A DNA stretch of 64,000 nt from positions 1,302,001 through 1,366,000 of the forward strand of contig CBDDJL010000002.1 in the NCBI GenBank assembly GCA_965229715.1, given 5' to 3'. Made by a program: the position numbers and the translations under genes. Below the pieces are notes generated by a model. It did not search any database. It was not told the DNA's origin and was given only the letters and a program-made list of their open reading frames with translations. Below, one piece after another: positions 1 to 7,846 of the stretch; positions within the stretch are counted from its first letter, which is position 1; each line of letters starts with the position of its first letter. The stretch comes from JAVJST01 sp965229715 (GTDB lineage: Bacteria > Pseudomonadota > Alphaproteobacteria > Rhodospirillales > Casp-alpha2).

Positions 1-163
1 TCTCCTCGATGTCGAGACATGCGTAGGCCACGCCGGGCGAGTAGGCGAGGGCGAGGTCGCGTTGGTTGCCGAGCGGCTTGGTTGCCGTGATCTCCAGCTT
101 TCCGGGTTTCGGATAGCTGTGATAGTGCAACGCCATATCCTTCAGCGTTTGTTCGTCGGCCAT
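1..163 (-). CDS. maeB: NADP-dependent malic enzyme, N-terminal fragment (runs off the window)
   Basis: Only the first 54 codons lie in the window; the gene continues leftward past base 1. Reading the minus strand from the ATG at 163 gives a peptide with YHSYPKPGKLEI followed by KPLGNQRDLALAYSPGVA, which is the characteristic start of the large MaeB-type malic enzymes that oxidatively decarboxylate malate to pyruvate. A purine-rich GGGGAGG lies just upstream of the start (about 171-177). The long family members carry a C-terminal phosphotransacetylase-like domain, which cannot be checked here. It is divergent from the phosphodiesterase gene at 297. Confidence 0.85.
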   Translation of the reverse strand, partial: MADEQTLKDMALHYHSYPKPGKLEITATKPLGNQRDLALAYSPGVAYACLDIEE

Positions 164-296
164 TCGCCAACCTCCCCGATTTCGTGCCGCTACGGCACCT
201 TTTCCCGCTTTAAATCCGCGGCCCGATTGTCCAAGGTTATGGCCTCGGTCCATTTGGACAAAGCATTTTTCTGACGAAGGGGGGAACCGTCGCACG

Positions 297-1070
297 ATGG
301 CAGACGACAACGCTCTGCAACGGGATATTCCGTTTCTGATCGGTCATCGCGGTGCGTGCGGTCATGCGCCGGAAAATACGTTGCCGTCTCTCAGGCGCGC
401 ATCCGAACTCGGTGTCGGCTGGGTCGAGGTCGATGTCAAACTCTCCGCAGACGGTGTGCCGCTGCTCATGCATGATGACGGTCTTGAACGAACGACAGAC
501 GGAACCGGTAATGTCTGTGACACGGAATGGGCGGCGCTTTCGTTACTCGACGCCGGATCGTGGTTCAGTGACGGCTACGCAGGTACGCGGCTTCTGCGGT
601 TCGACGATGCCGTCGGTCATCTCGCCGTGTTGAATCTCGGCTGCAACATCGAACTCAAGCCATGCAGAGGTCGCGAGGCAGAAACGGCGGAGACCGTTTG
701 CGGTATTCTCAGGAAGCACTGGCCGGGTCATCTGCCGCCGCCACTGCTATCGAGTTTTGCCGACGAAAGCCTCGCCGTCGTCCGCGATCTGACGCCGGAG
801 TATCCGCGCGCGCTGATTTCCGACGCGGTGCCGGAAGATTGGGGTTCCCGGCTTGATGGCGCGGGCGCGAGCGCGCTGCATGTCTGGCACGAGGTCGTCG
901 ATGCTGACGATATTCGTTCCGTCATCGCTTCGGGTACTCCGGTGCGAACGTTCACGGTCAATCAGCGGACCCGTGCCGTCGAACTGACGGCAATGGGCTT
1001 TTCCGGTATCTTCAGCGATTTTCCCGAACGCATGACTGGCGTCGAGCCGACACCGGGCGACGCCGTATGA
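297..1070 (+). CDS. ugpQ: Glycerophosphodiester phosphodiesterase
   Basis: A 257-residue soluble GDPD-family TIM-barrel enzyme, which hydrolyses glycerophosphodiesters to glycerol 3-phosphate and an alcohol. Visible family residues are HRG at 17-19, ENT at 26-28, the metal-binding E44 and D46 in VEVDVKLSADG, and H59 in LLMHDD. There is no signal peptide, so it should be cytoplasmic like UgpQ. The start follows a GGGGGGAA ribosome site. Its stop codon overlaps the next start in an ATGA arrangement at 1067-1070, so the two genes are probably translationally coupled. Length is normal for UgpQ. Confidence 0.9.
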   Translation: MADDNALQRDIPFLIGHRGACGHAPENTLPSLRRASELGVGWVEVDVKLSADGVPLLMHDDGLERTTDGTGNVCDTEWAALSLLDAGSWFSDGYAGTRLLRFDDAVGHLAVLNLGCNIELKPCRGREAETAETVCGILRKHWPGHLPPPLLSSFADESLAVVRDLTPEYPRALISDAVPEDWGSRLDGAGASALHVWHEVVDADDIRSVIASGTPVRTFTVNQRTRAVELTAMGFSGIFSDFPERMTGVEPTPGDAV

Positions 1071-2392
1071 ACGTCGTTTTCTTCGCGATCGTCGTTATCG
1101 CATTCGTCGTTGCGACATGGCGGCAGATCGCGTGGTCGCCTGCGCCCGGCGAGGAGGTAGCGGATAGTCCGATGAGCATGCTCGGCACCGGCATGATCGA
1201 TGCCGCCGGCGGCGCCGTCGAGCTGGCGATCGGGCTTGTCGGCGTCATGGCGTTGTTCCTGGGCCTGATGAAAGTCGCCGAGAAAGGCGGATTGCTGGTC
1301 GTGATCGCCCGGCTGCTGCGCCCGCTTATGGTGCGTCTGTTTCCGGATGTCCCGGCCGATCACCCGGCAATGGGGTCGATGATCCTCAACATGTCCGCCA
1401 ATGCACTCGGTCTTGGCAATGCGGCAACGCCCTTCGGCATTCGCGCCATGCAGCACCTCGATACGCTGAACAGACACAAGGGCACGGCAACGAACGCCAT
1501 GGTGCTGTTCCTGGCGATCAATACGTCTTCCGTGACATTGCTGCCGACCGGGGTCATTGCGCTCCGCGCCGCCGCCGGATCGGCCGATCCGGGCGGTATC
1601 GTGCCGACGACCCTGTTCGCGACGATCTGCTCGACGACGGTTGCGATCATTGCCGTGAAAATGTTTCAGCGGACGTGGCGCAAACCGGAAGACTATCGCG
1701 TCGACGGCGAGAGCGACGATGAACGCGCCGCCATGCCGACCGAAACCTCGTCCGCCGATATCCCGGAGGACATGCCGGCCGACACCGGCGAGGGCTATCC
1801 TCTCTGGGTCTCGGCGCTGGCGTTGGGTACGTTGGTTGCATTGGTGCCGCTGACCGTGTTTTACGGCCGGTCCATCGCACCCTGGATCATCCCCGGTCTG
1901 ATGATCGCGCTACTTGGCTACGGGGCCGCCCGGCGGGTTCCGATCTACGAAGCCTTTGTCGAGGGCGCCAAGGACGGCTTCAACGTGGCGCTTCGCATCA
2001 TTCCGTATCTCGTCGCCATTCTCGTCGCCGTCGGCATGTTCCGGCTGTCGGGCGCCATGGCGCTGCTGATCGAACCGCTCGGCGCGTTGACCTTGCATGT
2101 CGGCATGCCGCCCGATGCGCTGCCGATGGCTTTGCTGAGACCGCTTTCGGGGTCCGGCGCCTACGGCATTCTGGCGTCGATCATCAACGATCCCGCGATC
2201 GGGCCAGACAGCTACACCGGATACCTTGTCAGCACCTTGCAGGGCTCGACCGAGACAACCTTCTATGTGCTGGCAGTCTACTTCGGGGCTGTCGGTATCC
2301 GACGTATTCGCCATGCCCTCGTGGCGGCGCTGCTTGCCGATCTCGCAGGCGTGATTGGTGCCGTGACGGCGTGCTGGTATCTTTACGGTTGA
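1067..2392 (+). CDS. Nucleoside-recognition (Gate) domain membrane protein, fused SpmA/SpmB type
   Basis: A 441-residue polytopic membrane protein. The N-terminal half (about 1-190) resembles spore maturation protein SpmA, with MSANALGLGNAATPFGI and AINTSSVTLLPTGVI. The C-terminal half (about 245-441) resembles SpmB, with LSGSGAYGIL and GSTETTFYVLAVYFGAVG. An acidic hydrophilic linker (about 205-245) separates them. Non-sporulating proteobacteria commonly have this fused form; the transported or recognised substrate is unknown. It starts inside the stop codon of the upstream phosphodiesterase gene, and a small secreted TPR gene follows closely, so the three may form one operon. Confidence 0.85.
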   Translation: MNVVFFAIVVIAFVVATWRQIAWSPAPGEEVADSPMSMLGTGMIDAAGGAVELAIGLVGVMALFLGLMKVAEKGGLLVVIARLLRPLMVRLFPDVPADHPAMGSMILNMSANALGLGNAATPFGIRAMQHLDTLNRHKGTATNAMVLFLAINTSSVTLLPTGVIALRAAAGSADPGGIVPTTLFATICSTTVAIIAVKMFQRTWRKPEDYRVDGESDDERAAMPTETSSADIPEDMPADTGEGYPLWVSALALGTLVALVPLTVFYGRSIAPWIIPGLMIALLGYGAARRVPIYEAFVEGAKDGFNVALRIIPYLVAILVAVGMFRLSGAMALLIEPLGALTLHVGMPPDALPMALLRPLSGSGAYGILASIINDPAIGPDSYTGYLVSTLQGSTETTFYVLAVYFGAVGIRRIRHALVAALLADLAGVIGAVTACWYLYG

Positions 2393-2418
2393 ACGACAAC
2401 CGCACGGAAGGCCCCAGT

Positions 2419-2886
2419 ATGTCTCGCATTCTCTTTTTTCTCACCGCGGCACTGTTTCTCTCGCCGGTAGCAGGCTTTGCCGCCGGCAGCAGCGGCGGGT
2501 CCGGCACCAGCAGCAGTGCGCCGGGAAGCTCCGAATTCGCGAACGCCATGACGTTGATCGAGATGCGAAAATTCGGCGCCGCGATCCCGGTGCTCGAAAA
2601 GGCCGTCGAAGCGCAGCCCAAAAACCCGGACTACCTGACACAACTCGCCTATGCGCATCGCAAGGTCGGTGAATTCGACGCCGCGTATAAATACTACGAC
2701 ATGGCCCTGACCATCGACCCCGAGCACAAGGGCGCGCTCAACTATCTCGGTATCCTCTATGTTCAGACCGACCAGATCGACAAGGCGAATGACATGCTGG
2801 CGCGGCTGGACGACGCCTGTTTTTTCGGCTGCGACGAATACGACAGCCTGAAGGCCGCGATCGCCGGGGACAGCAGCCGCTACTGA
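2419..2886 (+). CDS. Secreted tetratricopeptide-repeat protein
   Basis: A 155-residue protein. The ATG at 2419 was chosen over the upstream in-frame codon at 2371 because it gives a clean signal peptide (MSRILFFLTAALFLSPVAGFA, cut near residue 22) and follows a GGAAGG site. After a Ser/Gly-rich linker (23-38) come about three TPR units (40-140), with typical A--Y-L---Y-----A-A-Y-DMAL-IDP spacing. Two Cys near the C terminus (CFFGC) could form a periplasmic disulphide. TPR proteins of this size act as periplasmic or envelope scaffolds; no specific partner is indicated beyond the upstream membrane protein gene 27 bases away. Confidence 0.8.
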   Translation: MSRILFFLTAALFLSPVAGFAAGSSGGSGTSSSAPGSSEFANAMTLIEMRKFGAAIPVLEKAVEAQPKNPDYLTQLAYAHRKVGEFDAAYKYYDMALTIDPEHKGALNYLGILYVQTDQIDKANDMLARLDDACFFGCDEYDSLKAAIAGDSSRY

Positions 2887-2968
2887 CCGGCTGGTTGCCC
2901 GCGGGCCGGGTGTCGGCTATCACAACCGGACGAAACAAACCGGATGACCTGTACCTGGGAGAAATCAC

Positions 2969-3253
2969 ATGACCGATACCATTGAAGCCTCGCATATTCT
3001 TGTTAGCGGCGACGACGCCAAGGAGAAGATCGAGGGACTGGCGACGGAAATCGCCGACGGCGCGGATTTCGGTGACGTTGCGCGCGAACATTCGGAATGC
3101 CCGTCGTCACGCGGCGGCGGCGCGCTCGGCAGCTTCGGCCGCGGTGTTATGGTGCCCGAGTTCGAAGAAGCGGCCTTCGCCCTCGACGTCGGCGAAACGT
3201 CGGGCGCGGTCGAGACCGATTTCGGCTACCACCTGATACACCGCACGGCGTAA
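2969..3253 (+). CDS. Parvulin-type peptidyl-prolyl cis-trans isomerase, single domain
   Basis: A 94-residue stand-alone rotamase domain of the PpiC/parvulin family. It opens with EASHILV, has the central FGDVAREHSECPSSRGGGALGSF block and closes with GYHLIHRTA, all hallmarks of the fold. No signal peptide is present, so it is a cytoplasmic mini-parvulin similar in size to E. coli PpiC. It would catalyse prolyl bond isomerisation during protein folding. A GGGAGAA site precedes the start at 2969. The next two genes encode a dimethylformamidase-like enzyme, but no functional link is shown. Confidence 0.92.
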   Translation: MTDTIEASHILVSGDDAKEKIEGLATEIADGADFGDVAREHSECPSSRGGGALGSFGRGVMVPEFEEAAFALDVGETSGAVETDFGYHLIHRTA

Positions 3254-3278
3254 TCCGGCCGATACGGCGGCGTTGAGG

Positions 3279-3581
3279 ATGTCCTTCGTCGATCCCGATC
3301 GCCTCGATCTCGTCGAGGCTTTCATGGCCAACCCCGGCGGACCGCATGGACCGGAGCTGCAGCGTCTGGTCAACGAGCTTCGCTTCGACAAGACCATGAA
3401 CGGTAAGTACGTTCTGGTCTGCACACAGCCGCACCGTGAGTGGACACTCGCGCAGCTGCCTGGCGAACGCGGCAAGCCGTTGATCTGGCATCGTGATCGC
3501 GTCTTTGCCGACCTCGACGATGCCGAGCGCGCGATCTTCAGGCTGCGCTGGGAATCGCGCACCGGCAAGACGCTGGATTGA
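3279..3581 (+). CDS. Dimethylformamidase-like small (alpha) subunit
   Basis: A 100-residue basic protein starting at the ATG at 3279 (an in-frame TTG lies two codons earlier). It contains HGPELQRLVNELRFDKTMNGKYVLVCT and ends LRWESRTGKTLD. I assign it as the small subunit because it sits four bases upstream of a large-subunit gene of the N,N-dimethylformamidase family. In that enzyme a roughly 130-residue alpha chain is encoded directly before a roughly 760-residue beta chain. The sequence alone is short and gives no catalytic motif. The tight spacing supports co-translation and a shared complex. Confidence 0.65.
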   Translation: MSFVDPDRLDLVEAFMANPGGPHGPELQRLVNELRFDKTMNGKYVLVCTQPHREWTLAQLPGERGKPLIWHRDRVFADLDDAERAIFRLRWESRTGKTLD

Positions 3582-3585
3582 CGCG

Positions 3586-5796
3586 ATGCGCTCGCTTTTC
3601 GGCTATGCAGACAAGATCAGTGTTCGACCCGGCGACCGAATTGGCTTCAAGGTCTCGAGCCTCGACGAAAAACCTTACCGGGCCGATATCGTTCGACTGA
3701 TTTGCGGCGACGACAGTCCGGACGGCCCCGGTTTCAAGGAGATCGCCGTCGACACCGATATCGGCGGTGAATACCCCGGTCGTGCCCAACCCGTCCATGC
3801 CGGCTCGTATGCCCGTATGCCGTCGATGTCCGGGCTCGCGGAACTGCGGGCGTTTACCCTGCAGGCGATCGTCTGGCCGACGACGCCCGCGGAGGGCCGG
3901 CAGGCGCTGATCGGTTCCTGGTGTGCGGAAAGCAGCGCCGGTTTCGGCCTCTTTATCGACGGGAACGGTGCCGCCGAACTTCGCCTCGGCGACGGCAATG
4001 GCGGGGTCGACAGTCTGACGTCTGGCTCCGCGATGGTCGGTCGCGAATGGTACCGGATCGTCGCCGCATGCGACGGGAACGGCCATGCGTGGTTGCGCCA
4101 GGAACCGTTGGGTTGGGGTCTGGGCATCGGTGGCTCGGTCATGGTCGAGAAAACGGCGATGATCCGGCCCGCAACGGACGCCGCAGGCGCCTTCATGCTG
4201 GCGGCGCATCAAATGGACGATACCGGTCTCGTCGGTGGGCATTTCAACGGCAAGATCGACCGCCCGCGGCTCATGAAGCGTGCGCTCGATATCACGGAAG
4301 CCGACCTCCTGAATGCCGAAACCGTGCCGCAAGAGCTTGTGGCGGATGCGCTCGGCTGGTGGGATCTGTCGGAAAATATTGGCGGTACGGGGGTCGTCGA
4401 TGTTTCCGAAAACCAGTGGCATGGCGAGACGGTTAACCTGCCGACACGCGCGGTCCGCGGCTTCAACTGGTCGGGAGACGAACATTGCTGGCGTCATGCG
4501 CCGGGAATGTACGGCGCCATCCATTTTCACGACGACGATCTTTATGACGCCGGCTGGGAAACGGACTTCACATTGACGGTGCCGACCGACATGCAGAGCG
4601 GCATTTTCTGTGCGCGGCTGATCGGCGAATCCGATGAAGACCGCATCCCGTTCTTCGTGCGGCCCCCTGCCGGCAAGCCATCATCCGATGTCGTGGTCTT
4701 GATGTCGACGGCGACCTACATGGCCTATGGCAATATCCGCTGGCCGATGGATTCGATTTTCGCCGAACCGAAGGAGGGCGGCGTTACGGTACTGACGCCC
4801 GACGATGTGTTCCTGCAGGAAAATCCAGAGTACGGCCTGTCGCTGTACGATAAACACGCCGATCAGACCGGCGTATGCCATGCGTCGCGGCTCCGGCCGA
4901 TCTTCAACATGCGCCCGAAAACCGGCCTTTGGAGTCTCAATGCCGATACCCATGTAACCGACTGGCTGGAAGCCATCGGCCAACCGTACGATGTCGTCAC
5001 CGACGAAGACCTGCACCAGGACGGCGCGGTGGCGCTCGATGGGTATCGTGTCGTCGTCACCGGCGCGCATCCCGAATATTGGTCGACGCCGATGTGGGAT
5101 GCGATGGTCGGCTATCAGGCTGCGGGCGGGCGGCTGATGTATCTCGGCGGTAACGGGTTTTACTGGCGGATCGCCTATCACGAGACACTGCCCGGTGTGA
5201 TCGAATTGCGCCGCGCCGAGGACGGCATGCGGTTCCAGTTGACCGAACCCGGCGAGTACTACCAGAGCTTTAACGGAGAACTCGGCGGCTTGTGGCGGCG
5301 GCTTGGCTATCCGCCGAATACGCTGGTCGGGGTCGGCACCGTGGCGACCGGTTTCGATTCGGCATCGTATTATGTGCGCACGCCGGAAAGCGGCGATCCG
5401 CGCGCGGCCTTCATCTTCGACGGCATCGGAGAGAACGAGAACATAGGCGATTTCGGCCTGCTGCTCGGCGGCGCGGCCGGGGTCGAGCTGGACGGCGTCA
5501 ACCGCAAGCTCGGCACGCCGCCGCACGCGCTGGTCGTCGCCCGCTCGGAAGGCCATTCGCAACTCTATTACCTGTGCCCGGAAGAAACGCCGTATCATCA
5601 TCCGGTCATGAACGGTGCGGAGAACGACCGCGTTCGCGCCGACATGGTGTTCTACGAAACGCCGGCCGGTGGCGGCGTGTTCTCGACCGGCTCGATTTCC
5701 TGGTGCGCGTCGCTGTCGCACGACGGTTACGACAACAATGTCGCGCGCATCACAGAAAACGTGCTCAAGCGGTTTCGAGACCCGGCGCCGCTCTGA
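3586..5796 (+). CDS. N,N-dimethylformamidase-like large (beta) subunit
   Basis: A 736-residue protein; the ATG at 3586 follows the small-subunit stop by four bases. Residues from about 75 to 240 look like a LamG/concanavalin-type domain; the C-terminal half is the DMFA2_C-type catalytic domain. Paracoccus dimethylformamidase uses a mononuclear iron held by two Tyr and one Glu. Candidate equivalents here are Y381 (in TYMAYGN), Y421 (in GLSLYD) and E497, with nearby H495, in HPEYW; their spacing matches that enzyme roughly. Reaction by homology: hydrolysis of an N-alkyl formamide to amine plus formate. The real substrate is unknown. Confidence 0.75.
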   Translation: MRSLFGYADKISVRPGDRIGFKVSSLDEKPYRADIVRLICGDDSPDGPGFKEIAVDTDIGGEYPGRAQPVHAGSYARMPSMSGLAELRAFTLQAIVWPTTPAEGRQALIGSWCAESSAGFGLFIDGNGAAELRLGDGNGGVDSLTSGSAMVGREWYRIVAACDGNGHAWLRQEPLGWGLGIGGSVMVEKTAMIRPATDAAGAFMLAAHQMDDTGLVGGHFNGKIDRPRLMKRALDITEADLLNAETVPQELVADALGWWDLSENIGGTGVVDVSENQWHGETVNLPTRAVRGFNWSGDEHCWRHAPGMYGAIHFHDDDLYDAGWETDFTLTVPTDMQSGIFCARLIGESDEDRIPFFVRPPAGKPSSDVVVLMSTATYMAYGNIRWPMDSIFAEPKEGGVTVLTPDDVFLQENPEYGLSLYDKHADQTGVCHASRLRPIFNMRPKTGLWSLNADTHVTDWLEAIGQPYDVVTDEDLHQDGAVALDGYRVVVTGAHPEYWSTPMWDAMVGYQAAGGRLMYLGGNGFYWRIAYHETLPGVIELRRAEDGMRFQLTEPGEYYQSFNGELGGLWRRLGYPPNTLVGVGTVATGFDSASYYVRTPESGDPRAAFIFDGIGENENIGDFGLLLGGAAGVELDGVNRKLGTPPHALVVARSEGHSQLYYLCPEETPYHHPVMNGAENDRVRADMVFYETPAGGGVFSTGSISWCASLSHDGYDNNVARITENVLKRFRDPAPL

Positions 5797-5813
5797 GGCG
5801 CACCGGATGCGAG

Positions 5814-6146
5814 TCAGATTCCGGCATCCTCCGGTTCGTACCGCCCGTCCGGGTCGTCGACCTCCAGCACCCAGAAGTCCGGATCGAACGACGCCTGCTT
5901 TTCCAGGTATGCGTCGACGCGGGCGGGCTCCAGCGGCGCGTCGCCGAGCGGACCGTGCCAGATACGCTCGCCGTCGGGACCGTAGGTGCGGCTGAGCAGA
6001 ACGCACCCGGCGGCGTGGCGGTCGAGCCGCAGATAGACCGCGCCGCCGTCCGGATCGCCGCGGCGCGCGACGACGGCGGGGATCATCTCGATATCGCAGC
6101 GCCTGATCTGCGCCTTGACCCAGAGTTCTGTCTTAAGGCGCGCCAC
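5814..6146 (-). CDS. DUF1491 family protein
   Basis: A 110-residue protein opening with MARLKTELWVKAQIRRC, the conserved start of the DUF1491 family found almost only in Alphaproteobacteria. The rest follows the family pattern: RRGDPDGGAVYLRL, then a tryptophan-containing middle and an acidic C-terminal stretch (FWVLEVDDPDGRY). No catalytic or metal motif is evident and the family has no assigned role. It begins 7 bases after the ThDP-enzyme stop on the same strand, so it is the last gene of the amidase / ThDP-enzyme / DUF1491 operon. It converges on the dimethylformamidase gene. Confidence 0.8.
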   Translation of the reverse strand: MARLKTELWVKAQIRRCDIEMIPAVVARRGDPDGGAVYLRLDRHAAGCVLLSRTYGPDGERIWHGPLGDAPLEPARVDAYLEKQASFDPDFWVLEVDDPDGRYEPEDAGI

Positions 6147-6153
6147 GCAGACC

Positions 6154-7833
6154 TCAGCCGCCGGCCTTGATGCGCTCGAGCGCTTTTTCGCGTATCTCGC
6201 TCAGCGTCGCCACGGCGGTAATCGCCTCCGGATCGACCCGAAGCTCGATGACGGCCGCCGTGCCGGCGTTTTGCGCCCGCTCGAAGGCATCCGGGAATTC
6301 GTGCGTGTGGGAAACCACTTCGCCGTGGGCGCCGTAGGCGCGGGCGAGGGCGGCGAAATCCGGGTTCTTCAGGTCGGTGCCCGACGGCCGTCCCGGATAC
6401 TCGCGCTCCTGATGCATGCGGATGGTGCCGTACATGCCGTTGTTGATCAGGATGACGATGATCGGCGCGTCGTACTGGATGGCGGTCGCCAGTTCCTGGC
6501 CGTTCATCAGGAAATCGCCGTCGCCGGCGATGGCGACGACGGTCCGTTCGGGTTGCGCGATCTTGGCGGCGACGGCCGCCGGCGTGCCGTAGCCCATGGA
6601 CCCGCTGGTCGGCGCCAACTGGCAGCGATAAGGGCCGTAACGGTAGAAGCGGTGCATCCACATGGAGAAGTTGCCCGCGCCGTTGCAGATGACGGTGTCG
6701 CGCGGCAACCGGTCGCGCAGCCAGGCGATGATTTCGGCCATGCTCACGTCGCCCGGAACCTTCGGCAGATTGCCGTTCCAGGCCTCGTAGTCGTCGCGCG
6801 CGCCCGATGTCCAGTCGGCCCACTTGCCGGGCCGCGCGTTGCGTGCGTTGACCGCGCGCAAAAACGGCCCCATGCCGGAATGAATGCCGAGAACCGGATG
6901 ATAGATGCGGCCGATTTCGCTGGCGTCGGGGAAAATATGCACCAGCGACTGTTTCGGTTGCGGCGGTTCGAGCAGCGTGTAGCCGGATGTCGTCATCTCG
7001 CCAAGGCGAGAGCCGAGGGCGATCAGCAGGTCGGTATCGCGGACGCGCTGGGCCAGTTTCGGGTTGGGCCCGATGCCGACGTCGCCGGTGTAGTTCGGAT
7101 GGTTGTTGTCGAGCCGATCCTGGGACCGGAAACCGGAACTGACGGGCAGATTCCAGGCCTCGGCGAAGCGCTGCAGTTCCTGGCAGGCGGCCGTGTTCCA
7201 ACCGCCGCCGCCGAGCAGAACGAACGGCCGTTCCGCCGCCGCCAGCATGTCGGTGAAGCGGTCGATGTCCTCGGCCGGCGGTGCGGCCTCGACGACGCTG
7301 TAGGGTTGCGTGTCGACGGCCTCGACCTCGTCGCGCAGCATGTCCTCGGGCAAGGCCAGGACGACCGGCCCGGGCCGGCCCGACACCGCCGTATGGAAGG
7401 CGCGGCTGACGTACTCCGGAATGCGCGCCGCGTCGTCGATCTCCGCGACCCACTTCGCCATGTCGGCGAAGTGCCGTTTGTAATCGACTTCCTGAAAGGC
7501 GCCCCGGTCGCGCTGGTCGCGCGCGACCTGACCGATGAACAGGATCATCGGCGTCGAGTCGTGCTGCGCGATATGAACGCCGGGGCTGGCGTTGGTCGCG
7601 CCGGGGCCGCGGGTCACGAAACAGATGCCGGGTTTGCCGGTCAGCTTGCCGACGGCGTCGGCCATCATCGACGCGCCGCCCTCCTGGCGGCAGATGACGA
7701 AGCGGAAGTCCTTGCGCCCATGCATGGCGTCGAGCGCGGCGAGGTAGCTCTCGCCGGGTACGCCGAAGGCCATGTCGGCGCCGTGAAGAACAAGGTTGTC
7801 GACGAGGATCTGCCCGCCGTTTCGTTTGGTCAT
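6154..7833 (-). CDS. Thiamine diphosphate-dependent enzyme, acetolactate synthase-like
   Basis: A 559-residue member of the acetolactate synthase/benzoylformate decarboxylase superfamily. Three domains are visible. The N-terminal PYR domain has the catalytic Glu in RQEGGASMMADA. The middle domain runs from about 185 to 320. The C-terminal PP domain carries the Mg-ThDP motif GDGDFLMNGQELATA ending in LINN. It is not the biosynthetic acetolactate synthase, which is at 37477; no regulatory subunit is adjacent and the substrate cannot be told from sequence. An AGGAAC site overlaps the amidase stop codon upstream, so the two are co-transcribed, suggesting joint catabolism of an amide-derived 2-oxo acid. 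Confidence 0.85.
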   Translation of the reverse strand: MTKRNGGQILVDNLVLHGADMAFGVPGESYLAALDAMHGRKDFRFVICRQEGGASMMADAVGKLTGKPGICFVTRGPGATNASPGVHIAQHDSTPMILFIGQVARDQRDRGAFQEVDYKRHFADMAKWVAEIDDAARIPEYVSRAFHTAVSGRPGPVVLALPEDMLRDEVEAVDTQPYSVVEAAPPAEDIDRFTDMLAAAERPFVLLGGGGWNTAACQELQRFAEAWNLPVSSGFRSQDRLDNNHPNYTGDVGIGPNPKLAQRVRDTDLLIALGSRLGEMTTSGYTLLEPPQPKQSLVHIFPDASEIGRIYHPVLGIHSGMGPFLRAVNARNARPGKWADWTSGARDDYEAWNGNLPKVPGDVSMAEIIAWLRDRLPRDTVICNGAGNFSMWMHRFYRYGPYRCQLAPTSGSMGYGTPAAVAAKIAQPERTVVAIAGDGDFLMNGQELATAIQYDAPIIVILINNGMYGTIRMHQEREYPGRPSGTDLKNPDFAALARAYGAHGEVVSHTHEFPDAFERAQNAGTAAVIELRVDPEAITAVATLSEIREKALERIKAGG

Positions 7834-7846
7834 GGTCGTGATGTTC

